Of a DNA stretch of 64,000 bases, positions 43,691 to 51,119 are shown piece by piece. Where the stretch lies: NCBI GenBank assembly GCA_902826795.1, contig CADEGD010000001.1, positions 1-64,000 of the forward strand, written 5' to 3'. This stretch comes from an uncultured Acidobacteriota bacterium (lineage in GTDB: Bacteria; Acidobacteriota; Blastocatellia; Pyrinomonadales; Pyrinomonadaceae). A model generated the notes under the pieces. The model saw only the letters and a program-made list of their open reading frames with translations, did no database searches and was not told where the DNA came from. The position numbers and the translations under genes are program-made. Numbering within the stretch: position 1 is the first letter of the stretch; each line of letters opens with the position of its first letter.

Positions 43691-44752
43691 ATGGAAATCA
43701 ATGAAGATAAATTGAACGCATTGCTCGGAAAGTTCGTGGGCGATCTCGGGGCGACGATGCACGCGGGGGCAATCGTCATCGGCGAAAAACTCGGGCTTTA
43801 TAAGGCAATGGCGACGCCGAACGAGGCGGTCACGGCGGCTGAACTTGCCAAACGAACGAATACGAACGAGCGGTACGTTCGTGAATGGCTGAACTCCAAC
43901 GCGGCGAGCGGCTACGTCGAATACGACGCCGGCAAAGACGCTTACTACATGACGCCGGAGCAATCGTACGTGATGACCAACGAAGAGAACGCTGCGTATC
44001 TTCCCGGCGCGTTCATCCTCGCGACCTCAGCCTTGCGAGCCGTTCCCGAACTGACCGAGAGGTTCAAGACCGGTGACGGATTCGGCTGGCATGAACATCA
44101 CGACGATCTTTTCCGAGGCTGCGAACTCTTTTTCCGGCCGGGCTATATCGCAAATCTCGTCGGCAGTTGGATACCTGCTCTTGATGGCATCGAGGACAAA
44201 TTGAACACTGGGGCGAAGGTCGCGGACGTCGGCTGCGGACTTGGAGCATCAACGATCCTGATGGCGAAAGCTTTCCCGAATTCGGAGTTCTTTGGTTTCG
44301 ATTACCATGACAAGTCGATCGAGCAGGCCAGAGCTAAAGCGGAAGCGGCCGGCGTCGGCGATCGCGTTACGTTCGAAGTGGCGGCGTCGAAAGCTTTCCC
44401 CGGTGACGGCTACGACTTCGTTACGTTCTTCGACTGTCTCCACGACATGGGTGATCCGGTCGGAGCGGCGGCTCATGTAAGGAAGGCGTTGAAAGATGAC
44501 GGCACGTGGATGATCGTCGAGCCATTTGCCAACGACGCAACCGCCGACAATCACAATCCGGTCGGCCGCGTTTACTATTCGGCTTCGACGATGATCTGCA
44601 CGCCCGCGTCGCGTTCGCAGGAAGTCGGGCTCGGCCTGGGTGCTCAAGCGGGCGAGGCCAGGTTGAAAAACGTTGTAAACGATGGCGGATTTACCCGATT
44701 TCGTCGAGCAACCGAAACGCCATTTAATCTTGTTCTTGAGGCTCGGCCATAA
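43691..44752 (+). CDS. SAM-dependent methyltransferase with winged-helix N-domain
   Basis: Class I methyltransferase of 353 residues. The first 90 residues resemble a winged-helix dimerisation domain (AAELAKRTNTNERYVREWLN), the layout of small-molecule O/C-methyltransferases such as Mycobacterium Rv2258c-like proteins. The SAM loop VADVGCGLGASTILMAKAF is at about 175-193, followed by FFGFDYHDKS. Substrate unknown. The 3' end overlaps the convergent GNAT frame by 109 bases. Confidence 0.85.
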   Translation: MEINEDKLNALLGKFVGDLGATMHAGAIVIGEKLGLYKAMATPNEAVTAAELAKRTNTNERYVREWLNSNAASGYVEYDAGKDAYYMTPEQSYVMTNEENAAYLPGAFILATSALRAVPELTERFKTGDGFGWHEHHDDLFRGCELFFRPGYIANLVGSWIPALDGIEDKLNTGAKVADVGCGLGASTILMAKAFPNSEFFGFDYHDKSIEQARAKAEAAGVGDRVTFEVAASKAFPGDGYDFVTFFDCLHDMGDPVGAAAHVRKALKDDGTWMIVEPFANDATADNHNPVGRVYYSASTMICTPASRSQEVGLGLGAQAGEARLKNVVNDGGFTRFRRATETPFNLVLEARP

Positions 44753-45258
44753 GTCCGAGATATTTCAAAGAGCCCGAGGTGAATACCTCGATAATGAGCG
44801 GGCATCGTCGGCGAATCTTCGGGAGCGACGGTGCCCTTCCATTCAAAGCCGCAGCCGACGTAGTAATCCTTCAGCTTAAGATTGTCGGCCCACGTGTCCA
44901 TCCGGATGTACCGCAGATCGTTTTCGGCGGAGTGTTCGCGAGCCCAATCGACTATCTTCGCCACATATCCGCGTCCACGAAAGTCGGGATTCGTCACGAT
45001 CCGGTGGATGTAAATCGCGCCGATGTGGCTTTGAGATCCCCAGATTATCGGATCTTCATAAGCCACCGAAAGGATGCATCCGACGCCATCATCTTCAACG
45101 ATCTTCCATAACCTTCCTTCGCCGATCTCTCGGCTTACTAGATCCGCATCGAAGCCAAGCCACTGCTTATCAAAGACCGTCTTCTGAAACTCGATCGCTC
45201 TGTCATACAGGTTGAATATCAGGTCAAAATCGTAGGCGGTCGCGGCCAAAAATCTCAC
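44644..45258 (-). CDS. GNAT-family acetyltransferase
   Basis: Acetyl-CoA-dependent acyltransferase of about 204 residues. Motif A with the CoA pyrophosphate loop is HRIVTNPDFRGRGYVAKIVDWA, preceded by a long beta strand and followed by the YVGCGFEWKG end. A GTG at 45256-45258 is the more natural start; a frame to 45309 would run into the upstream gene. The last 35 codons overlap the methyltransferase gene in antisense, because no stop occurs before 44644; the natural protein may end near the motif FEISRTY. Confidence 0.75.
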   Translation of the reverse strand: MRFLAATAYDFDLIFNLYDRAIEFQKTVFDKQWLGFDADLVSREIGEGRLWKIVEDDGVGCILSVAYEDPIIWGSQSHIGAIYIHRIVTNPDFRGRGYVAKIVDWAREHSAENDLRYIRMDTWADNLKLKDYYVGCGFEWKGTVAPEDSPTMPAHYRGIHLGLFEISRTYGRASRTRLNGVSVARRNRVNPPSFTTFFNLASPA

Positions 45259-45275
45259 ACCGGATAAAAACGCAC

Positions 45276-45802
45276 TCAAAGCTCGGCAAGTTTCTCGACT
45301 GTACGCCAATTGCGAGCCGTCACCGATATCTTCAACATCTTCTCGAACTGTCCTCGGCCAAGATAGCTGTCCGCAACGCCCATCGGCAAATGGCAGTATA
45401 GCTCGCGTCCGACGGCCGAAAAACGTTCGCCCTCCGGCACGGCCTCGGCGAGCTTTTGTTTTTTCTCTTCCGGCAACTCCGATCCCATAAAAAGAACGTG
45501 CATTTCCTTGTGGCTTTCAAACTGTCCTGTGTAGGGGTTCTTAGCTAATATGAGATCGATGTCTTTCTGCTCCCGCAACATCACCGAGACCTTTTTGCCG
45601 ACCTTTTCCTCGATCGCGTTCTCGATCTTTGCGACCAGTTTCGCCTCGCCCGTCTTCGCGCAGTCAAATCCGATGTTGCCGCTGTTGATATAGGTCTGAC
45701 GTTTTTATACCCGAGGGATTCGAACATTGCCGAAAGGTCCGACATCTTGATCATCGTATTCCCGCCGACATTGATCCCGCGGAGAAGAGCTATGTACCTC
45801 AT
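45276..45802 (-). pseudogene. DUF1697 gene broken by a one-base frameshift
   Basis: Two overlapping frames together make a full DUF1697 protein. The first (from ATG at 45800-45802) reads MRYIALLRGINVGGNTMIKM and ESLGYKNVR. The family sequence then continues as TYINSGNIGFDCAK in the next frame, which runs to the stop at 45276. The switch happens at about 45694-45697, where one base is missing. Either the gene is inactivated or this is a sequencing error. The start overlaps the upstream GNAT stop by four bases. Confidence 0.85.
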
Positions 45803-46344
45803 AGAAGACTTTTGTGCATTTTGACGCAATCGATGCTGAGGCCGTTACCTATCGGAACCTGGACGCGTTCGTCACCAGAGTAGCCTCGGGCGGAATAAAG
45901 CGGGATTCCAGGAAGCGTGGACATCATTTCGGCGGCACAGAAACCACAGGACCTGGCGTCCGTCTCGCAACGCTCGAGGATGGCACTCCCGATACCCTGG
46001 CGAGCGGCACTCGGATGGATAAAGAAAGCGCGTATTTTGGCCGCGTCTGAAAGCGGATCGAGCAGTTCCGGATCGCGACTGTCTTCATAGCCGCTCGCTC
46101 CATAGAGCGTCCTGCGCTTGCTCCAGCCTCCGCAACCGACGATGCTTTGCCCGCCGTCAACCGCGACAAAATACGTTTCGTCTTGGATCAGCTGACGGTC
46201 AACGCCGAAAACGGTCCGGATAGACAACTCGATCTGCCGGTCGTCGTAGATCCCTTTTGCCAATCCGCGAACCGAGGCCGCGATCAACTCGGCGATCGCG
46301 GCCTTATCTTGTCGCGTTGCTTTTCTTAGCTCGTAGCCGCTCAC
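45799..46344 (-). CDS. GNAT-family acetyltransferase
   Basis: Protein of 181 residues. The N-terminal RKATRQDKAAIAELIAASVRG region and the CoA-binding loop AFFIHPSAARQGIGSAILERCE (here 120-141 approximately) are clear GNAT features. The late segment MMSTLPGIPLYSARGYSGDE is typical of the last motif. Substrate unknown. It overlaps the DUF1697 gene start (ATGA) and is preceded by the alcohol dehydrogenase gene. Confidence 0.85.
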   Translation of the reverse strand: MSGYELRKATRQDKAAIAELIAASVRGLAKGIYDDRQIELSIRTVFGVDRQLIQDETYFVAVDGGQSIVGCGGWSKRRTLYGASGYEDSRDPELLDPLSDAAKIRAFFIHPSAARQGIGSAILERCETDARSCGFCAAEMMSTLPGIPLYSARGYSGDERVQVPIGNGLSIDCVKMHKSLL

Positions 46345-46354
46345 CTTGAGATCT

Positions 46355-47431
46355 CTAAGCGTTCTTCATATCGATCACGAACCGGTATCTGACATCCGAA
46401 CGAATAGTGCGTTCGTAGGCTTCGTCAATGTAGCTGGGATCGATGATCTCCACGTCTGACGTGATGCCACGCTCGGCGCAGAAATCTAGCATCTCCTGAG
46501 TTTCCGCGATACCGCCGATCATCGAACCGGTGATCGTCTTGTTGCCCGCTATCAGCGAAAGAGCGTGGACCGAAACCGGCGCCGGCGGAACTCCGACGAT
46601 CGCCATCACGCCGTTAAGTCCGAGCAGTGAAAGATACGTGCCGTATTCGTGCTGGGCCGAGATCGTGTTCAGGATGATGTCAAAACTGCCTGTCGCGACG
46701 GCGCGAGCCTCGTCGTCCCGGGTGTTCACAAATCGGTGAGCGCCGAGTTTCTTCGCGTCAGCCTCTTTCGATGGAGACGTGCTTAGCACCGTGACTTCGG
46801 CACCCATTGCCGCGGCGAGTTTTACGCCCATGTGACCGAGTCCGCCCAAGCCAGCGACAGCGACCTTCTTTCCGGGACCTGCGCCCCAACGCTTGAGCGG
46901 CGAATAAGAGGTGATGCCTGCACACAGAAGTGGTGCAACGCCCGGCAGATCGGCCTCGGCGAAATTGGCCTTCAAGGCGTAATCCTGATCGACCACGTAA
47001 TGTTTCGAATATCCGCCGTAAGTCAGCGTCGTGCGATCCATTTCGGTGCCGTTGTATGTCATCGCACAGCCTTTCTCACAAAACTGCTCGACGTCCGACG
47101 TGCACGCGCCGCATTCCCCGCACGAGTCCATAAAGCATCCGATGCCCGCGAAACCGCCCTCTTTGAATTTGATCACTTCCGCACCGACTTTCGCGACGCG
47201 TCCGACGATCTCGTGACCCGGCACCATCGGGAAGATCGACGGTACCGCTGGTTCCCACTCGGCCCTCGCCTGGTGAATATCCGAGTGGCATATGCCCGAA
47301 TAGAGGATGTCGACTAGGATGTCGTTCGGGCCAACCTCACGGCGGGCAAATTCGAATGGTGCAAATTTCGCGTCCTTATTCTCGACTGCGAATCCGCGCG
47401 TCGCGATACCTTGTGTAGCTGCTGCTGTCAT
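46355..47431 (-). CDS. Zinc-dependent alcohol dehydrogenase (CAD/YahK-like)
   Basis: NADP-type medium-chain dehydrogenase of 358 residues that interconverts aldehydes and alcohols. Catalytic zinc ligands are Cys in YSGICHSDIHQA (about 45-56), His in VPGHEIVG and a later Cys. The structural zinc site is CGECGACTSDVEQFC. The nucleotide loop is GLGGLGHMG. The cinnamyl-alcohol/YahK subgroup fits best. It lies between the GNAT gene and the RidA gene on the same strand. Confidence 0.9.
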   Translation of the reverse strand: MTAAATQGIATRGFAVENKDAKFAPFEFARREVGPNDILVDILYSGICHSDIHQARAEWEPAVPSIFPMVPGHEIVGRVAKVGAEVIKFKEGGFAGIGCFMDSCGECGACTSDVEQFCEKGCAMTYNGTEMDRTTLTYGGYSKHYVVDQDYALKANFAEADLPGVAPLLCAGITSYSPLKRWGAGPGKKVAVAGLGGLGHMGVKLAAAMGAEVTVLSTSPSKEADAKKLGAHRFVNTRDDEARAVATGSFDIILNTISAQHEYGTYLSLLGLNGVMAIVGVPPAPVSVHALSLIAGNKTITGSMIGGIAETQEMLDFCAERGITSDVEIIDPSYIDEAYERTIRSDVRYRFVIDMKNA

Positions 47432-47453
47432 TTGTTCGTATTAACTCCTTGTT

Positions 47454-47876
47454 CTAAATCGTTGCGATTACCTTCAATTCGACAGCAATCGGCGTGGGCA
47501 GGGAACTGATCTCTACCGTTGTTCGGCACGGACGATTGTCGGCAAAATATTCGGCGTAGATCTTATTGTACGCCGCGAAATCGTCCTTCATATTCGTTAG
47601 GAACACCGTTACATCCACGATTTTTTCCCAAGCCGATCCGGCGTCTTCGAGAATGTAGCGAACGTTTTGAAACACCGACCGGCACTGCGTTTCAATGTCG
47701 TAGGAAACTATCTCGCCCGCATGGTTAAGCTCGACGCCCGGGATCTTTTTCGTACCGCGTTCCCGCGGGCCGACGCCGGAAAGGAACAGCAGATCGCCGA
47801 CTCGACGTGCGTGCGGATAAAGGCCGACCGGTTCCGGTGCTCTCGAAGATTCGATTGGGTCGCTCATTTTATACAT
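47454..47876 (-). CDS. RidA-family protein, resembles 2-aminomuconate deaminase
   Basis: Protein of 140 residues with the Rid fold. The start RAPEPVGLYPHARRVGDLLFLSG and the middle VFQNVRYILEDAGSAWEKIVDVTVFLTNMKDDFAAYNKIY resemble the 2-aminomuconate deaminase branch (AmnD/NbaF type) more than RidA proper. The conserved Arg is in CRTTVEISSLP. That enzyme acts after ACMSD and a semialdehyde dehydrogenase in the kynurenine pathway, which is the reason to favour it here; a simple imine hydrolase is the alternative. No semialdehyde dehydrogenase gene is seen. Confidence 0.75.
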   Translation of the reverse strand: MYKMSDPIESSRAPEPVGLYPHARRVGDLLFLSGVGPRERGTKKIPGVELNHAGEIVSYDIETQCRSVFQNVRYILEDAGSAWEKIVDVTVFLTNMKDDFAAYNKIYAEYFADNRPCRTTVEISSLPTPIAVELKVIATI

Positions 47877-47928
47877 CTGATTCTAGGCAATCTTCGAATA
47901 AAATGTCACTGTCGAGGTATATATCAAT

Positions 47929-48510
47929 ATGCGCACGTTAGCCGTGATTCTTTTTCTATCGGTGAGTTGTTTCGCAGCCGAGCAAAAAGCGGTGTTTGCC
48001 GGTGGCTGCTTTTGGGGTGTTGAAGCGGTGTTCGAGAACCTTAAGGGCGTGATCGATGTTCGCTCGGGCTACAGCGGCGGCACGGCCAAGACGGCTAATT
48101 ACGAAGACGTCAGCTATCATCGGTCGACGCATGCCGAGGCGGTCGAGATTCGGTTCGATCCGGCAAAGGTCACTTACCAGCAGCTTCTCAATATCTTTTT
48201 CATCGTCGCTCACGACCCGACCGAGGTCGACCGCCAAGGGCCGGATACCGGAAAGCAATATCGCTCGGCGATCTTTTACTCCGATGATTCTCAACTTGCC
48301 GCCGCCAAAGCTTTCATCGCCGCTCTCGAAAAGTCGAAGGTCTACGAAAGGCCGATCGCGACAAAGCTAGAAAAGCTATCCGCCTTTTACTCCGCGGAAG
48401 ACGAGCACCAAAACTACGTCAAAAACAATCCAACCGACGCCTACGTCGTCCGCAACGACCTCCCCAAACTCGACGCCCTGAAGCGTGCGTTTCCAAATCT
48501 CATTAAATAG
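47929..48510 (+). CDS. msrA: Peptide methionine sulfoxide reductase A, exported form
   Basis: Reduces the S-epimer of methionine sulfoxide in proteins. The catalytic signature is AGGCFWGVEAVFE (residues about 23-35), and SGYSGGT, VSYHRSTHAEAVEI, FDPAKVTYQQLL and DPTEVDRQGPDTGKQYRSAIF follow. A short signal peptide (MRTLAVILFLSVSCFAAEQ) suggests a periplasmic enzyme. The length of 193 is normal. A second resolving Cys is not obvious at the C-terminus. Confidence 0.94.
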   Translation: MRTLAVILFLSVSCFAAEQKAVFAGGCFWGVEAVFENLKGVIDVRSGYSGGTAKTANYEDVSYHRSTHAEAVEIRFDPAKVTYQQLLNIFFIVAHDPTEVDRQGPDTGKQYRSAIFYSDDSQLAAAKAFIAALEKSKVYERPIATKLEKLSAFYSAEDEHQNYVKNNPTDAYVVRNDLPKLDALKRAFPNLIK

Positions 48511-48544
48511 AGCAGAATTGGGATACGACGGACTGAAGGTGGCC

Positions 48545-48689
48545 AGGCAGAAACACGCGCGTGAGCAAGTGTGTCCAACTCGGCAATCGGGAGCTTAAAC
48601 ATGTCACGATCAAGTGTGAAGTAGCGAGGTTCGCGTCGCCGCCCTTGTAGCCACCTTGAACACACTCCCTAACGGTCGTGTTTCTGCCT
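48545..48689. repeat. Intergenic inverted repeat around non-coding DNA
   Basis: AGGCAGAAACACG at 48545-48557 is exactly repeated in inverted form at 48677-48689. The 120 bases between them carry no gene and contain further GTGTGT/ACACAC pairs. It looks like a remnant of a small mobile palindrome. Confidence 0.5.
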
Positions 48690-48707
48690 ATGAGCTAGCC
48701 ATTATTC

Positions 48708-48783
48708 TTACTCGCACTCGATACCTTTGCTGATCCTGAAGACGTGGCCGTCGGGGTATCGGATGTGGAGTTCGGAGACTTCC
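48708..48783 (-). pseudogene. 3' fragment of a VOC/glyoxalase-like gene
   Basis: The minus strand encodes about 24 codons ending in ELHIRYPDGHVFRISKGIEC plus E and a stop at 48708-48710. The C-terminus of the intact VOC gene at 49289-49702 is nearly the same (ELHIRHPDGHVFRISKGIEC). It has no start or N-terminal part. It is thus a truncated paralogue or a duplication scar, in the same orientation as the intact copy and on the far side of one intervening gene. Confidence 0.8.
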
Positions 48784-49248
48784 TTAACGATTGAAAGTCG
48801 ATTCCATGGCTTCCACAGCCTCCGCTACGGGGATCGTGTAGACGCTGGCCTCTTTTGCATCGAACGCTTTCTTCCAGAGGTCATAGCCTTCTAAGAAATT
48901 AGGAAGTTCCTCATCTTTGGAGAGCATCTTAACGACGCTTTCATTGATGGCACTCTCGGCGAATGGAAGGTGATTAGCCCGGGTGAGAAGGCCACCCCCC
49001 GATCGCTTCATCTTGAGATCTCGGAGCGCGATGTGTACGATCTTCCCGAGTTCCTTATCGTACTCCACCTTTAATATGACGAGGGTTGAGGCTTTTTCGT
49101 CCAGTCTTGTTTTGTAGCTCCAGACTTGGCCGGCCTCATACACGGGTTTCGCAGCATAGCCTTTAACTACGCCTTGCCCGAAGCCGATCGAGACTCCACC
49201 GATTAACAAGAGAAAAATTAACTGATATGGAAGTAAAAGTGTTTTCAT
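48784..49248 (-). CDS. Secreted protein of unknown function
   Basis: Protein of 154 residues with signal peptide MKTLLLPYQLIFLLLIGGVS after the ATG at 49246-49248. The mature part includes YEAGQVWSYKTRLDEKASTLVI and LRDLKMKRSGGGLLTRANHL, a beta-rich pattern with no family I recognise. It is bracketed by the VOC gene and by the 3' fragment of a VOC paralogue, as if it had been inserted between two copies. Confidence 0.65.
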   Translation of the reverse strand: MKTLLLPYQLIFLLLIGGVSIGFGQGVVKGYAAKPVYEAGQVWSYKTRLDEKASTLVILKVEYDKELGKIVHIALRDLKMKRSGGGLLTRANHLPFAESAINESVVKMLSKDEELPNFLEGYDLWKKAFDAKEASVYTIPVAEAVEAMESTFNR

Positions 49249-49288
49249 CGTCTTACGATAGTACATTCAGTTCAACACTTTCCATGTC

Positions 49289-49702
49289 CTATGATTGATC
49301 TTCCTCGCACTCAATACCTTTACTAATGCGGAACACGTGGCCGTCGGGGTGGCGGATGTGGAGTTCGCGGACGTTCCAGGGTTCGTCGGTGGGCGGCATT
49401 GTGACTTCGATATCGTTTGCAAGGCAGTGTTGGTGGCTGGCGTCGACGTCATCTACCCAGATGGACATCCAGACGCCTTTGTCGTTGTCGTCGGCGGTGA
49501 AGGTTTCGGTATTGGTGCCTTTCCCGCGCCCGCCCTGGCCGTCGTGACATAGGAAGATCTCGACCTTGCCGCTCCCGACCGCTCCGAAGGTTGGCGGCTC
49601 ACCCCAATCCCAAAGCTTTCTCCATCCAAGCCTCTCGAACCACGCAACGCTCTCGGCGAAATTCGAAACGTTCAATATGGGCGTTACTCCATGTGCGATC
49701 AT
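49289..49702 (-). CDS. VOC-family protein (glyoxalase/bleomycin-resistance fold)
   Basis: Protein of 137 residues with two beta-alpha-beta-beta-beta modules. IAHGVTPILNVSNFAESVAWFERLGW opens the first; the second includes WMSIWVDDVDASHQHCLAN and ends with the LHIRHPDGHVFRIS strand, whose Asp/His region is the usual metal or substrate site. Members bind antibiotics, degrade aromatics or act on methylglyoxal; no more can be said. The 3' end is duplicated as a fragment 580 bases downstream. Confidence 0.88.
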   Translation of the reverse strand: MIAHGVTPILNVSNFAESVAWFERLGWRKLWDWGEPPTFGAVGSGKVEIFLCHDGQGGRGKGTNTETFTADDNDKGVWMSIWVDDVDASHQHCLANDIEVTMPPTDEPWNVRELHIRHPDGHVFRISKGIECEEDQS

Positions 49703-49823
49703 AAGTTTGGAGAGGATATTGCGGTTGGTGCTCGCCTGTCAATTCGTCAGAGGTTCTAGCGCGAATGGACCCGAATCAAGAGAGGCAAATCGGTGTATAA
49801 TTGACGCATTGAGGGGTTAGGAA

Positions 49824-50078
49824 ATGCAAACTGTCAGAGAGATCTACAAACAAACGATACGACCGTTGGGCGAAGGCCAGCGGCTCGAACTTGCAACGCT
49901 TATTCTCGAGGAGATCACCAGCGACCGCACGAGGGCTTCAAAGCCTCAAAACGGCAGCGGAAGTCTCCGGGAATTATTTGGATCGTGGAGCAGCGGTAAT
50001 CCGACCTCAGCCGATAACGAGCAGATCGATGCGGATTTGGCTGGTGAATACGGGAACAGCCACGAAGACGAAGATTGA
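49824..50078 (+). CDS. VapB-like antitoxin
   Basis: Small acidic protein of 84 residues upstream of a PIN-domain toxin. The N-terminal REIYKQTIRPLGEGQRLELATLILEEI is the type seen in antitoxins of PIN toxins, and the acidic C-terminus (DADLAGEYGNSHEDED) would contact the toxin. Stop and toxin start share a base (TGATG at 50076-50080). DNA-binding residues are not clear. Confidence 0.75.
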   Translation: MQTVREIYKQTIRPLGEGQRLELATLILEEITSDRTRASKPQNGSGSLRELFGSWSSGNPTSADNEQIDADLAGEYGNSHEDED

Positions 50079-50470
50079 TGCTTGTCGATACCTCGGGATT
50101 CTTTTGTCTTTACGACAGGTCGGATCTGGACCATTTTGCCGCGCTCGAACTGTATGAGAATACGCGGATTCGACTTACAACCAGCTACGTGCTTAGCGAG
50201 TATGTCGCTTTAGCTGAGACTCGCGGAGTTCCCCGTAGTGAGATAGTAAGGTTCAGCTCCCGCGTCCTCTCCGATAACGATGTCGAGATCGTTTGGGTCG
50301 ATAAAGATCTTCATATGAATGCCGTCGACCTTCTCGCCCGGAGACTCGACAAGTCATACTCATTGTGCGATGCAGTGAGCTTCATATTGATGCGCGAACG
50401 CGGAATTTCTGAGGCCCTTACAACTGATAAACACTTCGAACAAGAAGGCTTCATCCGGTTGCTTCGCTGA
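50078..50470 (+). CDS. vapC: VapC-like PIN-domain toxin
   Basis: Endoribonuclease toxin of 130 residues. The acidic PIN site is seen in MLVDTSGFFCLYDRSD (Asp4), VLSEYVAL (Glu) and YSLCDAVSFILMRERG (Asp), with the final LTTDKHFEQEGF. The ATG at 50078 is favoured over TTG three bases earlier. VapC-type toxins cut initiator tRNA or rRNA. Followed by a hairpin terminator. Confidence 0.9.
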   Translation: MLVDTSGFFCLYDRSDLDHFAALELYENTRIRLTTSYVLSEYVALAETRGVPRSEIVRFSSRVLSDNDVEIVWVDKDLHMNAVDLLARRLDKSYSLCDAVSFILMRERGISEALTTDKHFEQEGFIRLLR

Positions 50471-50498
50471 TCTTAATCAAAGTTCTGAAAAAGGAGTT

Positions 50499-50529
50499 GC
50501 GGCCCTGGTTTTCGGGAAACCAGGGCCGC
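50499..50529 (+). terminator. Strong hairpin after vapC
   Basis: A perfect 13-bp stem (GCGGCCCTGGTTT / AAACCAGGGCCGC) with a five-base loop lies 28 bases after the vapC stop. No T-run follows, so termination may be Rho-dependent or the hairpin may stabilise the transcript. Confidence 0.6.
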
Positions 50530-50584
50530 TAAATTCGGAAGGGGTTAACTGTAGGCAACGCGGAGTGGATAGGCAAAAGGCGGT

Positions 50585-51028
50585 TTATTTATTGGTTGGT
50601 GTTTGCCGGTTTGTGGGCTCCTCCGCATTGCCCATGTCCCCGGCTCGGGAACTTAGCTTCAACTTGTTCTGGGGGCGAACAAGGCCATACTTCTTTGCCT
50701 CTCGCTCTATAGTATCCGTGTCGTTCTTCAGGTAATAGATCTCTTCCTGAAGCCCAAGATTCTCATCGTTCATTTGCTGAACTCGCTGGTTCAGCTCTTC
50801 GTGCGCTTTCTGTTCGTTCGCAAGATCGATGTAGCTGCGAACGTTGACGGTTGCCGTGATCGTCAGCACAAGCGTGATCGACGCAGCGATCGGGATCCAT
50901 CGCGGCAACATAAAAGTGACGCGTTTACGAGTTCCATCATGACCAGAGACACGACGTACCCGAGGGCGAGAACGGCTAAAGCCGTTACTCTTACCGCGAA
51001 TATTTTTTCGTGTCGTTTCGTTATTCAT
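50585..51028 (-). CDS. FtsB/DivIC-like septum-formation initiator
   Basis: Single-pass membrane protein of 147 residues. A basic N-terminal tail (1-40), a membrane helix at about 45-65 (IPIAASITLVLTITATVNV) and a coiled coil (ANEQKAHEELNQRVQQMNDE, continuing to about 110) give the FtsB/DivIC layout of the division complex. The AKKYGLVRPQNK motif after the coil is also typical. It follows the phosphohexomutase gene, with a palindrome of the CTGTGGT family between. Confidence 0.85.
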   Translation of the reverse strand: MNNETTRKNIRGKSNGFSRSRPRVRRVSGHDGTRKRVTFMLPRWIPIAASITLVLTITATVNVRSYIDLANEQKAHEELNQRVQQMNDENLGLQEEIYYLKNDTDTIEREAKKYGLVRPQNKLKLSSRAGDMGNAEEPTNRQTPTNK

Positions 51029-51040
51029 CTTTCTGGTTAC

Positions 51041-51119
51041 ATTCTTCCGGTTCTTCTTGTTCAGTGGTGAAAAAAATCCTTAACCACAGAACAAGAGGAA
51101 TAGGAAGAACAAGAAGAAG
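51041..51119. repeat. Palindromic repeat, CTGTGGT family, copy 2
   Basis: Left side TTCTTCCGGTTCTTCTTGTT then CAGTGGT; right side ACCACAGAACAAGAGGAA then GGAAGAACAAGAAG. The loop is A-rich. It matches copies at 22931-23002 and 56430-56508 and again fills a gap between two genes. Confidence 0.72.
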
